From: Streptomyces sp. GSL17-111
GTDB lineage: Bacteria; Actinomycetota; Actinomycetes; Streptomycetales; Streptomycetaceae
NCBI RefSeq assembly: GCF_037911585.1
Contig: NZ_JBAJNS010000001.1
Location: 3,218,001-3,282,000 of the forward strand
Direction of reading: 5' to 3'
Length of the DNA: 64,000 nucleotides
Positions 39,920 to 48,568 of this stretch are shown in pieces; positions within the stretch are counted from its first letter, which is position 1, and every line of letters starts with the position of its first letter. A program made the position numbers and the translations under genes. The notes under the pieces are model-generated. The model saw nothing but the letters and a program-made list of their open reading frames with translations, searched no databases and was not told the origin of the DNA.

Positions 39920-42607
39920 TCACCCCCGGTCGAACAAGGCCGCCGTCGGCACCGGATCGTCGTCCTGCCCGTCCTTCTCCAGCGAGACGGCGTCCTCGTC
40001 CTTCGGACGGTCGATCCGCTGCCGGGCGGCCGCGGCCTCGTCGCCGAAGATCTCGGCGATGATGCGGGCCATCTTGTCCGGGTCCTTCTCCGGGTTCGTG
40101 TCGAAGATGTCGAGCACGAAGTCGTAGATGAACTCGACCTTCACGCGGGCGAGTTTGCCCGTGCGGTCCTTGACGACGCACACGCCCTTCTCGCCGCTGC
40201 CGAGTGCGAGGACCACGCCCGTGTTGTCGTCGTCCGGCTCCACGCCCAGGAACGCGCACGTCTTCGCCGCCTCCTCCTTCGACGTGGTGCCGAAGGCCCA
40301 CACGCCCGTGACGAAGCTGGAGTCGAAGTCGGCCGCGGACTGCGAGATGAGGCGCAGGAAGGTGTTCCGGGACCGGCCGAGCCGCTTGATGCGGTCGACG
40401 AGCGTGCGCGCCCGGGGGTTGTCCTTGCTGGTGTGCCACTCGTCCCAGGTGATGGCCTTCGGGATGGCCGGGTCGAGCGTGGCCATGATGTTCCAGGTGT
40501 TGTCGGCCATCAGACCGGCGATCACGTCGGACAGCAGCTCCCGCTCGGACATGCTCTCCGGCGTCTTGCCGGGGTCGGGCATCTGGAGACCGAGCGTGCA
40601 GAAGATGACCGTGTAGCCGACCGGGATGCGGAAGGGCCGCGTCGCCCGCCCGAAGACGAGCTGCCCGAGCCGGGTGCCCGAGACCTCGCGGAAGCGGCGC
40701 CCCGGCGAGCCGGAGAACTGGCGGCACCGCTCCTGGTTGATGTTGGTCGGCGACGGCGGCAGCTTCTCCCACGCCTCCAGGATCTCCACGACGCGCATGA
40801 GGTAGGTGGTGCCGTTCCCCTCGGCGATGGCCGCGCCGACGGCCTGCCGCACGACGTCGCCGAAGTCGCTGCCGTTCTGCCCGGCGAGCAGGTCGGGGAT
40901 GAGCCGCAGCAGCGTCTCGCGCATCAGCTGCGCGGCCTCCTCCGGCGTCTCCGCCTGGGCCGCCGGGTCCAGGACGCCGGGCTCGGCGTCGTAGATGTTG
41001 ATGCAGAGGACCTTGTCCGGGTTGAGGCCGAGCTCCTCCGCGTACTTCTTGAGCACCAGGTAGTCGCCCTTGGGGTCCCAGACGATCTGGGTGATCCCGC
41101 GCAGCGCGTCCTCCCACACCGGCTTCAGGCCCCGGCTGACGGTCTTGCCGCCGCCCGGGTCGCCCGGCACGCCCTCGGTGGGCGCGAGTTGGGAGGCCGT
41201 CGCGTACAGCATGTGATCCAGGAAGACGGGCTCGGCCGGCTGGCCGCCGGGGCCGATCGTGTAGCCCTGGTAGAGCCCCTCGCCGTCCCCGACGGAGGGG
41301 GAGATGTGCGGCATGCCGGCGGCCAGGTAGTCCAGCGGCACGCGGCGGATGTAGTCGGAGTCCCGGGTGCGGCCCCCGGGCAGCGACTCGTAGAAGAAGA
41401 ACTTCTGGTGCGTGGGCGGCGCGTCCATCGTGTAGCCGCTCTCCCGCATGGCGCGGACGAGGTCGCGGGCGCGGTCGCGCAGGAGCTCCTTGTCGGTCGC
41501 GGAGACGCCGAAGAGGGCCCGCATCCGCAGGAACGGCGTGCGGTGCTGGTCCACCAGGAACTTCATCTGGGTGACCATCTCCTTCTTCTGGTGGTACGTG
41601 AGGTCGGTGGCGACCCCGGCCTCCTCGTCGTTGAAGAACTGCTCCTCGATGTTGCGCAGGGCCCGGTCGGCGTCCTTGCGGGTGTCGGACAGCTCCTGGA
41701 TCTCGAAACCGACCGACTGGACGACGGGGAACGGCAGCGCCTCGGTGCCGTTGAGCCAGAGCGTGCCGGGGAAGTTGACCTCGTCCGGCCCGATGGAGAG
41801 CGCGAACCACAGCTGGTAGGAGGTGCCGGTGACCGTCTCGTGGCGCAGGCACTTGTACTGGTACTTGCCGACGCGGCCCAGCGGCTCGCGGGTGACCTCG
41901 CCGCCGCACAGGGCCTGGAGCTCGCCGGGCCCGTAGCGCTGGGGCGGCACGGCGGACGGGTCGGGCGCGGGCAGGCCGGGGTGGGTGAGGTGGAGGAGCA
42001 GCATCTCCGCCTCCTGGCGCCCCACGGGCTGGCAGCGCAGCGGCGAGCCGCGCAGCGTGTTGCGGACGTCGTCCGCGGCGTCGTGCCAGACGGCGACCTC
42101 CGCCGGCGGCGGCATCTCGTCGTCGAGGTCCAGGGGCTTGCGCACCTGGTCGAGCAGGCGTTGGACGCGGCCCCAGGCGCCGTCGTAGGACGCCCGGTCG
42201 CCCAGGCGGATGACGAGGTAGACGCGCTTGATCGGCCAGTCCGCCGCGTTGATGCGCTCGCGGACGTCGGCGAGCAGCAGCGGCCAGCCCTTGGCCGGGA
42301 TGCCGTGCCGCTGCGTCCGCTCGTCCAGCCGCTCGGCCCACAGGTCGGCGTTGAACGGGAACTCCGTGGTGATCAGCCGCGTGTGGTGCGCGGCGCCGCG
42401 CGGCAGCCCGGAGAGCATGGCGTACATCTGGGCGAGGGCGGCCCGCTTGTCGAGCGGGCTCATCAGCTCCCAGCTGCGCGTCGGCACGCTGACGAGCGTG
42501 TAGGCGCCGTCGCGGTCGAGCATGATCCGGTCGTCCAGGTACCGGTACCCGATCCGCGACGGGGCCTGGTAGCCCTCCGGCTGCAGCCGGGACATCACGT
42601 TCTTCAT
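39920..42607 (-). CDS. VirB4/TraC-like secretion ATPase
   Basis: An 895-residue protein. The N-terminal 430 residues form the VirB4-type N-domain; the P-loop ATPase begins with Walker A GDPGGGKT (482-489, Lys488), has VWDPKGDY just after, Walker B ITWDEW (Asp722, Glu723), and RLISQSAADF as sensor-like Gln motif. Such ATPases power assembly and transport in type IV secretion. Length is at the upper end for VirB4. ATG 42607 begins MKNVMSRLQPEGY. It lies 3 bases after the stop of the TcpE-like gene, so it is in one operon with the TcpE-like and probably the pilin-like gene. Confidence 0.85.
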   Translation of the reverse strand: MKNVMSRLQPEGYQAPSRIGYRYLDDRIMLDRDGAYTLVSVPTRSWELMSPLDKRAALAQMYAMLSGLPRGAAHHTRLITTEFPFNADLWAERLDERTQRHGIPAKGWPLLLADVRERINAADWPIKRVYLVIRLGDRASYDGAWGRVQRLLDQVRKPLDLDDEMPPPAEVAVWHDAADDVRNTLRGSPLRCQPVGRQEAEMLLLHLTHPGLPAPDPSAVPPQRYGPGELQALCGGEVTREPLGRVGKYQYKCLRHETVTGTSYQLWFALSIGPDEVNFPGTLWLNGTEALPFPVVQSVGFEIQELSDTRKDADRALRNIEEQFFNDEEAGVATDLTYHQKKEMVTQMKFLVDQHRTPFLRMRALFGVSATDKELLRDRARDLVRAMRESGYTMDAPPTHQKFFFYESLPGGRTRDSDYIRRVPLDYLAAGMPHISPSVGDGEGLYQGYTIGPGGQPAEPVFLDHMLYATASQLAPTEGVPGDPGGGKTVSRGLKPVWEDALRGITQIVWDPKGDYLVLKKYAEELGLNPDKVLCINIYDAEPGVLDPAAQAETPEEAAQLMRETLLRLIPDLLAGQNGSDFGDVVRQAVGAAIAEGNGTTYLMRVVEILEAWEKLPPSPTNINQERCRQFSGSPGRRFREVSGTRLGQLVFGRATRPFRIPVGYTVIFCTLGLQMPDPGKTPESMSERELLSDVIAGLMADNTWNIMATLDPAIPKAITWDEWHTSKDNPRARTLVDRIKRLGRSRNTFLRLISQSAADFDSSFVTGVWAFGTTSKEEAAKTCAFLGVEPDDDNTGVVLALGSGEKGVCVVKDRTGKLARVKVEFIYDFVLDIFDTNPEKDPDKMARIIAEIFGDEAAAARQRIDRPKDEDAVSLEKDGQDDDPVPTAALFDRG

Positions 42608-42610
42608 GGG

Positions 42611-43252
42611 TCAGGCCCTCCGCGCCGTGATCAGGAAGTCCTCCGCCGGTGCCCGGTGGTCCGGGGGGCCGGGGGCCGCCGCCGGCCCGGTGGGCGGGGC
42701 GGCCGGGCGTTCCGGACGTGCCCGCGCGTGCGTCTCCTCCGGGGTCCGCACGGGCGCGGTGCCGGCGCTGTAGCCGTTCGGCAGCGGTAGCCGGGACGCC
42801 AGCTTCGGCAGGACGTCCGGGTGGGCGCGCCACACCGTGACGTGGTGGCGCGGCGCGCCGTGCCCCTTGCGGACGGGTACGCCCCGGCGGTGCACCGGGT
42901 CGTCGAGCAGGTCCCGCCACAGGGCGCGGACGAGCCCGAAGATGCCCAGGTTGTGCCGGACGGGCCGGCGGGACGCCATGGCCGCGACCAGCGGAGGGGT
43001 GAACAGGATGAGGAAGTACGGCAGGCCGACGGGCGGGCTCGTCCCGAGGAAGGCCGCCGCCGCCCGGATCGGCGGGGCGAGGACCATGGTGTAGGTCAGG
43101 AGCCAGACGACCAGGGTGACGCCGAAGACCTTGATGTCGTCGACGAACAGCCCCTCCTTGAGGGGGACGTTCGCCTTGCCGACCCTGCGCAGCGCCTTCT
43201 TGACCTTGAAGGCCTCGGTGTAGTCGCGCAGGGTGATCCGCTCGTCCTCCAT
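42611..43252 (-). CDS. TcpE-like conjugation/secretion membrane protein
   Basis: A 213-residue protein: N-terminal soluble segment (ITLRDYTEAFKVKKALRRVGKANVPLKEGL), two membrane helices (about 43-65 and 75-98), then a basic cytoplasmic tail rich in Pro/Arg. The fold and its position before the VirB4-like gene fit the TcpE family of Gram-positive conjugation systems. ATG 43252 is preferred over the overlapping GTG 43255 because AAGGAGG is closer to proper spacing. Confidence 0.65.
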   Translation of the reverse strand: MEDERITLRDYTEAFKVKKALRRVGKANVPLKEGLFVDDIKVFGVTLVVWLLTYTMVLAPPIRAAAAFLGTSPPVGLPYFLILFTPPLVAAMASRRPVRHNLGIFGLVRALWRDLLDDPVHRRGVPVRKGHGAPRHHVTVWRAHPDVLPKLASRLPLPNGYSAGTAPVRTPEETHARARPERPAAPPTGPAAAPGPPDHRAPAEDFLITARRA

Positions 43253-43307
43253 CACCCCTCCTTCCCCGTCACTGCCTACGCCACCGGTCCCGTCCCCGTC
43301 ACCCGGG

Positions 43308-43616
43308 TCACACCGCGGCGTCCCCGGTCCCGAGCATCGGGTCCCAGACGTTGGTCTTGATGAAGCCGCCGATGTCGCCGAGCGTCTCCTCGGGCGCGCC
43401 GACGATCATGAAGGTGAAGCCGCCGATGAGCACGATGCTGCCCACGACGACCCACTTGCGCTGGCTCTGGCTGAAGAAGGCGGTGACCAGGGCGAGGATC
43501 ACGGTGATGGCGAGGATCGCCTTGCCGTAGGTCTCCGCCGTGGTGACCACGCCGCCCGGTGCGGCCAGGACCGTGTGCGCGCTGGCCGGTATGCCGTTCA
43601 TCGTCTGCTGGAGCAT
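43308..43616 (-). CDS. VirB2/TrbC-like pilin candidate
   Basis: A 102-residue protein with a hydrophobic N-terminal part (about 8-25), two membrane helices (about 30-48 and 55-72) and a short C-terminus ending GTGDAAV. The size, double-helix topology and place in front of TcpE-like and VirB4-like genes fit VirB2/TrbC-type subunits, but sequence identity is not demonstrable by eye. Operator site 5 lies 139 bases upstream and this gene begins the VirB4 operon. Confidence 0.6.
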   Translation of the reverse strand: MLQQTMNGIPASAHTVLAAPGGVVTTAETYGKAILAITVILALVTAFFSQSQRKWVVVGSIVLIGGFTFMIVGAPEETLGDIGGFIKTNVWDPMLGTGDAAV

Positions 43617-43754
43617 GTGTCCTTGAGTCCTCTCCTGTGGGGCGTGCGCCGGAGCCGCCCCTTCGGTTGGCCGGGCACCCTGTCGGTGCGGGCCGCCCCG
43701 GCCGGCGCGACGAACCGCACGGCCCGCGTGGGAACGGGCCGGCGTTCCGGTTCT

Positions 43755-43765
43755 TGTGTATAGAC
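43755..43765. promoter_or_regulatory. Cluster operator site 5
   Basis: TGTGTATAGAC lies in the gap between the TcpC-like gene and the pilin-like gene, upstream of the operon that leads into the VirB4-like ATPase. Confidence 0.6.
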
Positions 43766-43800
43766 GTTGAGAAGTGATCTCCGGATGCGGTGATCGCCGG

Positions 43801-45261
43801 TCAATCGGCGGGATCCGTGTCCGGGTCGGGCGTCGGCGACTGGCTCGGCGAGAACAGGTCCGTGGGGCCCTCCGTGGGCCGGACCTCGGGCACGCCCCCG
43901 CCGCCGTTCACCGTGCCGCCCACCGGCGGCGTCGGGTCACCGGCGAAGTACCACTGGCCGTCCCTCCGCTGCGCCGCGACCGAGTACCGCGAGGTCTGCG
44001 CCGCCTCGCCGTCGAGGCCCAGCATCGTCACGGTGAACGTCACCGTGCGGCGGTCGCCCGCGTCGCCCTTCTTCGGCACCGGCACGAAGACGTCGTCGAC
44101 GGTGGGACGGCCGCCCGTCCCCGAGCCGGTGAAGGCGCCGCCGAGACCGAACGACGTGACCCCGGGCAGCAGGTAGCGCTTGAGGTTCGTCTTGTCGCCC
44201 TGCTGCCACGCGGCCATGAAGGGCGGCAGCAGCTCGGTGGCGAACGTCGCGGCGAGCTCGGTGTCGTTGTCCGCCCCGCCCTGGCGCTCCGGCGGCGTGG
44301 TGATGCCCGAGCACGACGTGTAGACGGGTGCTCCGGTGAGCCCGAAGGACGTCGTGCCCTCGCGCCGCACCATGTACAGCGGGACGGCGACGCACCGCCA
44401 CGAGCCGTCCTGGATCTGCACGGTCGCGTGCACGGTCCCCCGGTCCTCCCCGGTGCGCTGGACGTCCCGGCCGATCACCATGTCGAGCACGCTCTGCCGT
44501 CCCGAGCCGTTCCAGCCGAGCTGCGGATCCAGGCCGTTGATCGCGTACGGGGCCAGAGCCTGGGCGCGCTGCTCGGCGAGTTCCGCGTCGTAGGTGGCGA
44601 AGGCCTTGACGACCGGGGCGGCCCACAGCTGCGCCGCTCCGTCGGGGAAGGTGTCCTTCTCCGGCTCGGCCTGCCGGTCCAGGATCGCCCGCACGTCGGC
44701 GGGGGTGGCCTTGCCGTTCACGGTGACGGCCAGGAAGAACAGCGTCAGGACGGCCAGGACGCCCAGGAACCGGCGCGCTATCACCGCCCGGCGCGCGCCC
44801 GCCCACTTCTGGGCGGGCGAGACGACGCGGCCCTTGGGGGCCTTTCCCGCCTTTCCCCGCTTCCCCGGCTTCCCTGTCGTTCCGGTGTCGCCCGTGGCGT
44901 CGGCCTTCCCCGGTGCCTGCTCCCGGTCCTGCCTTCCCCGGCCGCCCACGGCCCTGCGTCCGCGCTGGCCGCGCTCCTTACGGCCCTTACCCCCGGGCTC
45001 CGGGAGCGAGGGGGCGGGGCCGGGGTCGGCGCCGTCCGTCCGCGTCCAGGTGTCGCCCGGCGGGGCCGGCTCCGACGGCTGCTTCTGTCGACCCATCAGC
45101 CCCCGCATCCGCTCGGACGGGCCGGGCTGCGCGCGGATGACCATGTCCTCGGTCAGGGGCGGCAGGTGCGCCTGCGCACGGCCGTCCTGCCCGGCGGGGG
45201 CGCCGCCGGGCGGGCGGGGTTCCTCCGGCGGCTGCGTGCTGCCCCGAGGCGGCGTGGTCAC
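43801..45261 (-). CDS. TcpC-like conjugation/secretion protein
   Basis: A 486-residue protein: residues 1-155 are disordered and charged (Pro/Gly/Lys/Arg), one membrane helix lies at about 162-182, then two extracytoplasmic NTF2-like repeats (about 190-310 and 325-440), and a Pro/Thr/Ser-rich acidic tail. This is the layout of TcpC, the VirB8-like factor of Gram-positive conjugation. GTG 45261 is chosen over GTG 45303 because GAAGGGG lies 5-6 bases upstream while the earlier codon lacks a ribosome site. Operator site 6 is about 98 bases upstream. Confidence 0.75.
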   Translation of the reverse strand: MTTPPRGSTQPPEEPRPPGGAPAGQDGRAQAHLPPLTEDMVIRAQPGPSERMRGLMGRQKQPSEPAPPGDTWTRTDGADPGPAPSLPEPGGKGRKERGQRGRRAVGGRGRQDREQAPGKADATGDTGTTGKPGKRGKAGKAPKGRVVSPAQKWAGARRAVIARRFLGVLAVLTLFFLAVTVNGKATPADVRAILDRQAEPEKDTFPDGAAQLWAAPVVKAFATYDAELAEQRAQALAPYAINGLDPQLGWNGSGRQSVLDMVIGRDVQRTGEDRGTVHATVQIQDGSWRCVAVPLYMVRREGTTSFGLTGAPVYTSCSGITTPPERQGGADNDTELAATFATELLPPFMAAWQQGDKTNLKRYLLPGVTSFGLGGAFTGSGTGGRPTVDDVFVPVPKKGDAGDRRTVTFTVTMLGLDGEAAQTSRYSVAAQRRDGQWYFAGDPTPPVGGTVNGGGGVPEVRPTEGPTDLFSPSQSPTPDPDTDPAD

Positions 45262-45358
45262 GGTGTCCCCTTCACTGCCACCGCGCTCCGGCACGGAACG
45301 CACGAGCGGTCGCGGGCGGTGTCCGCGCGCTGGTCAGCGTGGGCCCCCCGAGCTTTTC

Positions 45359-45381
45359 TGTCTATACACTGGCCAGTATAG
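45359..45381. promoter_or_regulatory. Cluster operator site 6
   Basis: TGTCTATACACTGG is followed directly by CCAGTATAG, making an extended imperfect palindrome (CTATAcaCTGG/CCAGTATAG). It lies upstream of the TcpC-like gene and marks the right edge of the motif-bearing region. Confidence 0.65.
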
Positions 45382-45631
45382 GGCGCGGCACCGACATCGT
45401 CCCCGGTCGGCCGCCCCGTGCCCAGGGCCTGCAGCAGGACTGAGACGCTTTCAGAACTCCTGTGCGACAGCGTGGTTCGGCAAAGCCGCACCGCCCGGTC
45501 GGTGACCCGGCGGGCCGGGACGCCCCTGCGTCGCCGCGTGCCTCAGGTGCGGGCCGACGGCTGGACGTCCGCCAGCGCGAAGCTCACCACCGCGCCGCCG
45601 AACGGGGAGCGGACCGCGCCCGTGCGGCCGG
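45382..45631. other. Intergenic region without a supported gene
   Basis: About 250 bases lie between the last operator site and the 57-residue gene. A minus-strand frame ending at 45543 reads HPLTGRTGAVRSPFGGAVVS and may be the end of a lost gene, but it has no plausible start and I make no call. No hairpin of note was seen. Confidence 0.3.
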
Positions 45632-45805
45632 TCAGCGGGTGCCGCGGTGCTTGACGGTCGCCTTCTGCGTCTTGCCGTGGTGCTTGGCGTTGCCGCCGCC
45701 CCACGCCTCACGCATCGCCTGCCGGGTGCGCTGCTGGAAGGCGGCGTTCTTCGAGTTCTCCTGCTCGGCGAAGCCGCCACGGTTCTGCCGGTGCTTCTTG
45801 GACAT
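45632..45805 (-). CDS. Small basic protein (57 aa), hypothetical
   Basis: Encodes 57 residues beginning MSKKHRQNRGGFAEQENSKN, rich in Lys, Arg, His and Gln, and ending KATVKHRGTR. ATG 45805 follows GAGGAGGGG at good spacing, which supports translation. The composition suggests nucleic-acid binding, as in small ribosome- or nucleoid-associated proteins, but no family is identified. It is divergent from the NUDIX gene with 104 bases between starts. Confidence 0.7.
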   Translation of the reverse strand: MSKKHRQNRGGFAEQENSKNAAFQQRTRQAMREAWGGGNAKHHGKTQKATVKHRGTR

Positions 45806-45909
45806 GGCCTGCCCCTCCTCGTCGTCCCTCCACTGTCGCCCGAACGGAGCAATCCGGCATCTCGGGCGGCCCCTCGCCCCTCCGCACCCCGGGGCCGTAC
45901 GATCCGGCC

Positions 45910-46785
45910 ATGGCGAACAACGGCCGGAACGGTCAGTGGTACCCGCCGACGTGGCCGGACCGCATCCGCGCCCACCGGCGCGGCGAGCTCACCCCCGTGG
46001 CGCCCCGGCGGGCCGCCACCGTCATGCTGCTGCGCGACGGCGCCGGGACGGACGCCGGGCCCGAGGTGCACATGATCCGGCGCCGGGCGTCGATGGCCTT
46101 CGCGGGCGGCGCCTACGCCTACCCCGGCGGCGCCGTCGATCCGCGCGACGAGGCGGAGGTGCGCTGGGGCGGCCCGGACCGCACCGCGTGGGCGCACCGG
46201 CTCGGGGTCGGCCCCGCCGAGGCGCAGGCCGTCGTCTGCGCGGCGGTGCGGGAGACCTTCGAGGAGGCGGGCGTCCTGCTCGCCGGCCCGGACGCGCGGA
46301 CCGTCGTCGCGGACACCACCGGCGAGGACTGGGAGGCCGACCGCCGGGCCCTCGTCGAGCGCGAGCTGTCCTTCGCCGCGTTCCTCGCCCGCCGCGACCT
46401 CGTCCTGCGCAGCGACCTGCTCGGCGCCTGGGCCCGCTGGATCACGCCGGAGTTCGAGGAGCGCCGCTACGACACCTGGTTCTTCGTCGCCGCCCTGCCC
46501 CCGGGCCAGCGCACCCGCAACGCCTCCACCGAGGCCGACCGTACGGTGTGGACCGCCCCCGCCGACGCGGCCGCCGGGTACGACCGGGGCGAGCTGCTGA
46601 TGATGCCGCCCACCATCGCCACCCTCCGCGACCTGGCGGCGCTCGACTCGGCGGGCGAGGCCCTCACCGCGTCCGCCGGACGCGACCTGACGCCGGTCCT
46701 GGCGGAGGTCACACTGGAGGGTGAGGAGATCGTGCTCAGCTGGCCCGGGCACGAGGAGTTCGAGAAGAGGATCCTGCCCCGATGA
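45910..46785 (+). CDS. NUDIX hydrolase (NUDT19-like)
   Basis: A 291-residue protein. The NUDIX core AAVRETFEEAGVLLAG lies at about 114-129, preceded at a distance by GGAYAYPGGAVDP. The long spacing and insertion (about 130-200) match NUDT7/19-like enzymes common in actinobacteria, which hydrolyse CoA or other nucleotide diphosphate derivatives. The stop overlaps the MBL-fold gene (ATGA), so the two are cotranslated. Confidence 0.87.
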   Translation: MANNGRNGQWYPPTWPDRIRAHRRGELTPVAPRRAATVMLLRDGAGTDAGPEVHMIRRRASMAFAGGAYAYPGGAVDPRDEAEVRWGGPDRTAWAHRLGVGPAEAQAVVCAAVRETFEEAGVLLAGPDARTVVADTTGEDWEADRRALVERELSFAAFLARRDLVLRSDLLGAWARWITPEFEERRYDTWFFVAALPPGQRTRNASTEADRTVWTAPADAAAGYDRGELLMMPPTIATLRDLAALDSAGEALTASAGRDLTPVLAEVTLEGEEIVLSWPGHEEFEKRILPR

Positions 46786-47612
46786 CGAACGCCGCCGAGC
46801 TCCCGGGGCAGCCGCGCGGAGCCGTGGTCAGCGGTCCGGCCACGCGACGGGCCCGCTGCGTCCTGGCCCCCAACCCGTCCGCGATGACGCTGGACGGCAC
46901 GAACACCTGGATCGTCGCCGAGCCGGACGCCCGCGAGGCCGTCGTCATCGACCCCGGGCCGCTCGACGAGGGCCACCTGCGCGAGGTCGTCGCCACGGTG
47001 GAACGCGACGGGAGGCGGGTGGCGACCACCCTGCTCACCCACGGCCACCCCGACCACGCCGAGGGCGCCGCCCGGTTCGCCGAGCTGACCGGGTCGAACG
47101 TCCGGGCGCTCGACCCCGCCCTGCGCCTGGGCGACGAGGGGCTCGGCGTCGGGGACGTGGTGACGACCGGCGGCCTGGAGCTGCACGTCGTCCCGACACC
47201 CGGCCACACCCGGGACTCGCTGAGCTTCCACCTCCCGGCCGACGCCGCCGTCATCACCGGGGACACCGTCCTCGGGCGCGGCACGACGGTCGTCGCCCAC
47301 CCCGACGGCCGGCTCGGCGACTACCTGGACTCGCTGCGGCGGCTGCGCTCCCTCGCCGTCGACGACGGCGTGTCGACGATCCTCCCCGGCCACGGGCCCG
47401 TCCTCGCCGACGCCCAGGGCGCCATCGACTACTACCTCGTGCACCGCGCGAAGCGGCTGGCGCAGGTGGAGACGGCGGTGGAGAACGGCCTGCGCACCGC
47501 CGCCGAGGTCGTCGCCCACGTCTACGCGGACGTCGACCGGGGCCTGTGGCCCGCCGCCGAGCTGTCCGTGCTGGCCCAGCTCGACTACCTGGAGGAACAC
47601 GGCCTCGTCTGA
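46782..47612 (+). CDS. MBL-fold metallo-hydrolase (LACTB2-like)
   Basis: A 276-residue metallo-beta-lactamase-fold protein with THGHPDHAEG at about 86-95, TPGHTRDSLSFHL near 141, GDTVLGRG near 160 and PGHGPV near 203. The C-terminal winged segment (AKRLAQVETAVENGLRTAAEVVAHVYADV) is typical of the LACTB2/RNase-like group. Metal ligands look complete. The substrate may be RNA or a thioester. The start overlaps the NUDIX stop. Confidence 0.87.
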   Translation: MTNAAELPGQPRGAVVSGPATRRARCVLAPNPSAMTLDGTNTWIVAEPDAREAVVIDPGPLDEGHLREVVATVERDGRRVATTLLTHGHPDHAEGAARFAELTGSNVRALDPALRLGDEGLGVGDVVTTGGLELHVVPTPGHTRDSLSFHLPADAAVITGDTVLGRGTTVVAHPDGRLGDYLDSLRRLRSLAVDDGVSTILPGHGPVLADAQGAIDYYLVHRAKRLAQVETAVENGLRTAAEVVAHVYADVDRGLWPAAELSVLAQLDYLEEHGLV

Positions 47613-47667
47613 CCCGGCCTCGGCGGTTCGGCGGGCGGTGGCGCGACGTGCGGTGGCCCGGCGGACG

Positions 47668-48342
47668 TCAGCGGGAGCGCTTGGCCAGCCGCTCGACGTC
47701 GAGCAGGATCACCGCGCGTGCCTCCAGCCGCAGCCAGCCGCGGCTGGCGAAGTCGGCGAGCGCCTTGTTGACCGTCTCCCGGGAGGCGCCGACGAGCTGC
47801 GCCAGCTCCTCCTGGGTGAGGTCGTGGACGACGTGGATGCCCTCCTCGGACTGCACGCCGAACCGGCGGGAGAGGTCCAGCAGGGCCTTGGCCACGCGGC
47901 CCGGCACGTCGGAGAAGACCAGGTCCGACATGGAGTCGTTGGTGCGGCGCAGCCGGCGGGCCACGGCCCGCAGCAGCGCGGAGGCCACCTCGGGGCGCAC
48001 GTTCAGCCACGGCTGGAGATCGCCGTGCCCCAGGCCCAGCAGCTTCACCTCGGTCAGCGCGCTGGCCGTGGCCGTGCGCGGGCCCGGGTCGAAGAGGGAC
48101 AGCTCACCGATGAGCTCGCCGGGGCCGAGGACGGCGAGCATGTTCTCCCGGCCGTCGGGGGAGCTGCGGTGCAGCTTCACCTTCCCCTCGGTGACGACGT
48201 AGAGCCGGTCGCCGGGGTCGCCCTCGTGGAAAAGGGCCTCGCCTCGGGCCAGCGTCGTCTCTGACATGGAGGCACGCAGCTCAGCCGCCTGCTCCTCATC
48301 CAGCGCCGCGAACAGCGGGGCGCGCCGCAGAACGTCGTCCAC
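47668..48342 (-). CDS. crp: Crp/Fnr-family transcription regulator
   Basis: A 224-residue protein with an N-terminal cyclic-nucleotide-binding beta-roll (FHEGDPGDRLYVVTEGKVKL; PGELIGELSLFDPGPRTATA, the phosphate-binding cassette) and a C-terminal helix-turn-helix (LTQEELAQLVGASRETVNKALADF). It matches Streptomyces Crp, a cAMP-responsive regulator of germination and antibiotic production. GTG 48342 follows AAGGAGAA. Its place near nth fits the known neighbourhood. Confidence 0.9.
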   Translation of the reverse strand: MDDVLRRAPLFAALDEEQAAELRASMSETTLARGEALFHEGDPGDRLYVVTEGKVKLHRSSPDGRENMLAVLGPGELIGELSLFDPGPRTATASALTEVKLLGLGHGDLQPWLNVRPEVASALLRAVARRLRRTNDSMSDLVFSDVPGRVAKALLDLSRRFGVQSEEGIHVVHDLTQEELAQLVGASRETVNKALADFASRGWLRLEARAVILLDVERLAKRSR

Positions 48343-48568
48343 GAATGTTCTCCTTGTCGACCTGCGCATGAGGGTACGGGGCCCATGATGCCGGACGTCT
48401 GAAACAGTGCGATCAATCACAAGTTTGACGCACCGGGCCCTCACAGTGTGAGGCAGGGGTGCGAACGGGCAGGGATTGGCTCGGGTCAACGGCGAATGTC
48501 GGCCCGCCCCCGTACGCTGGCCGGGTGGTCGATAGCCCAGTGAGAGCACAGGAGAGGGGGCCGGACGG

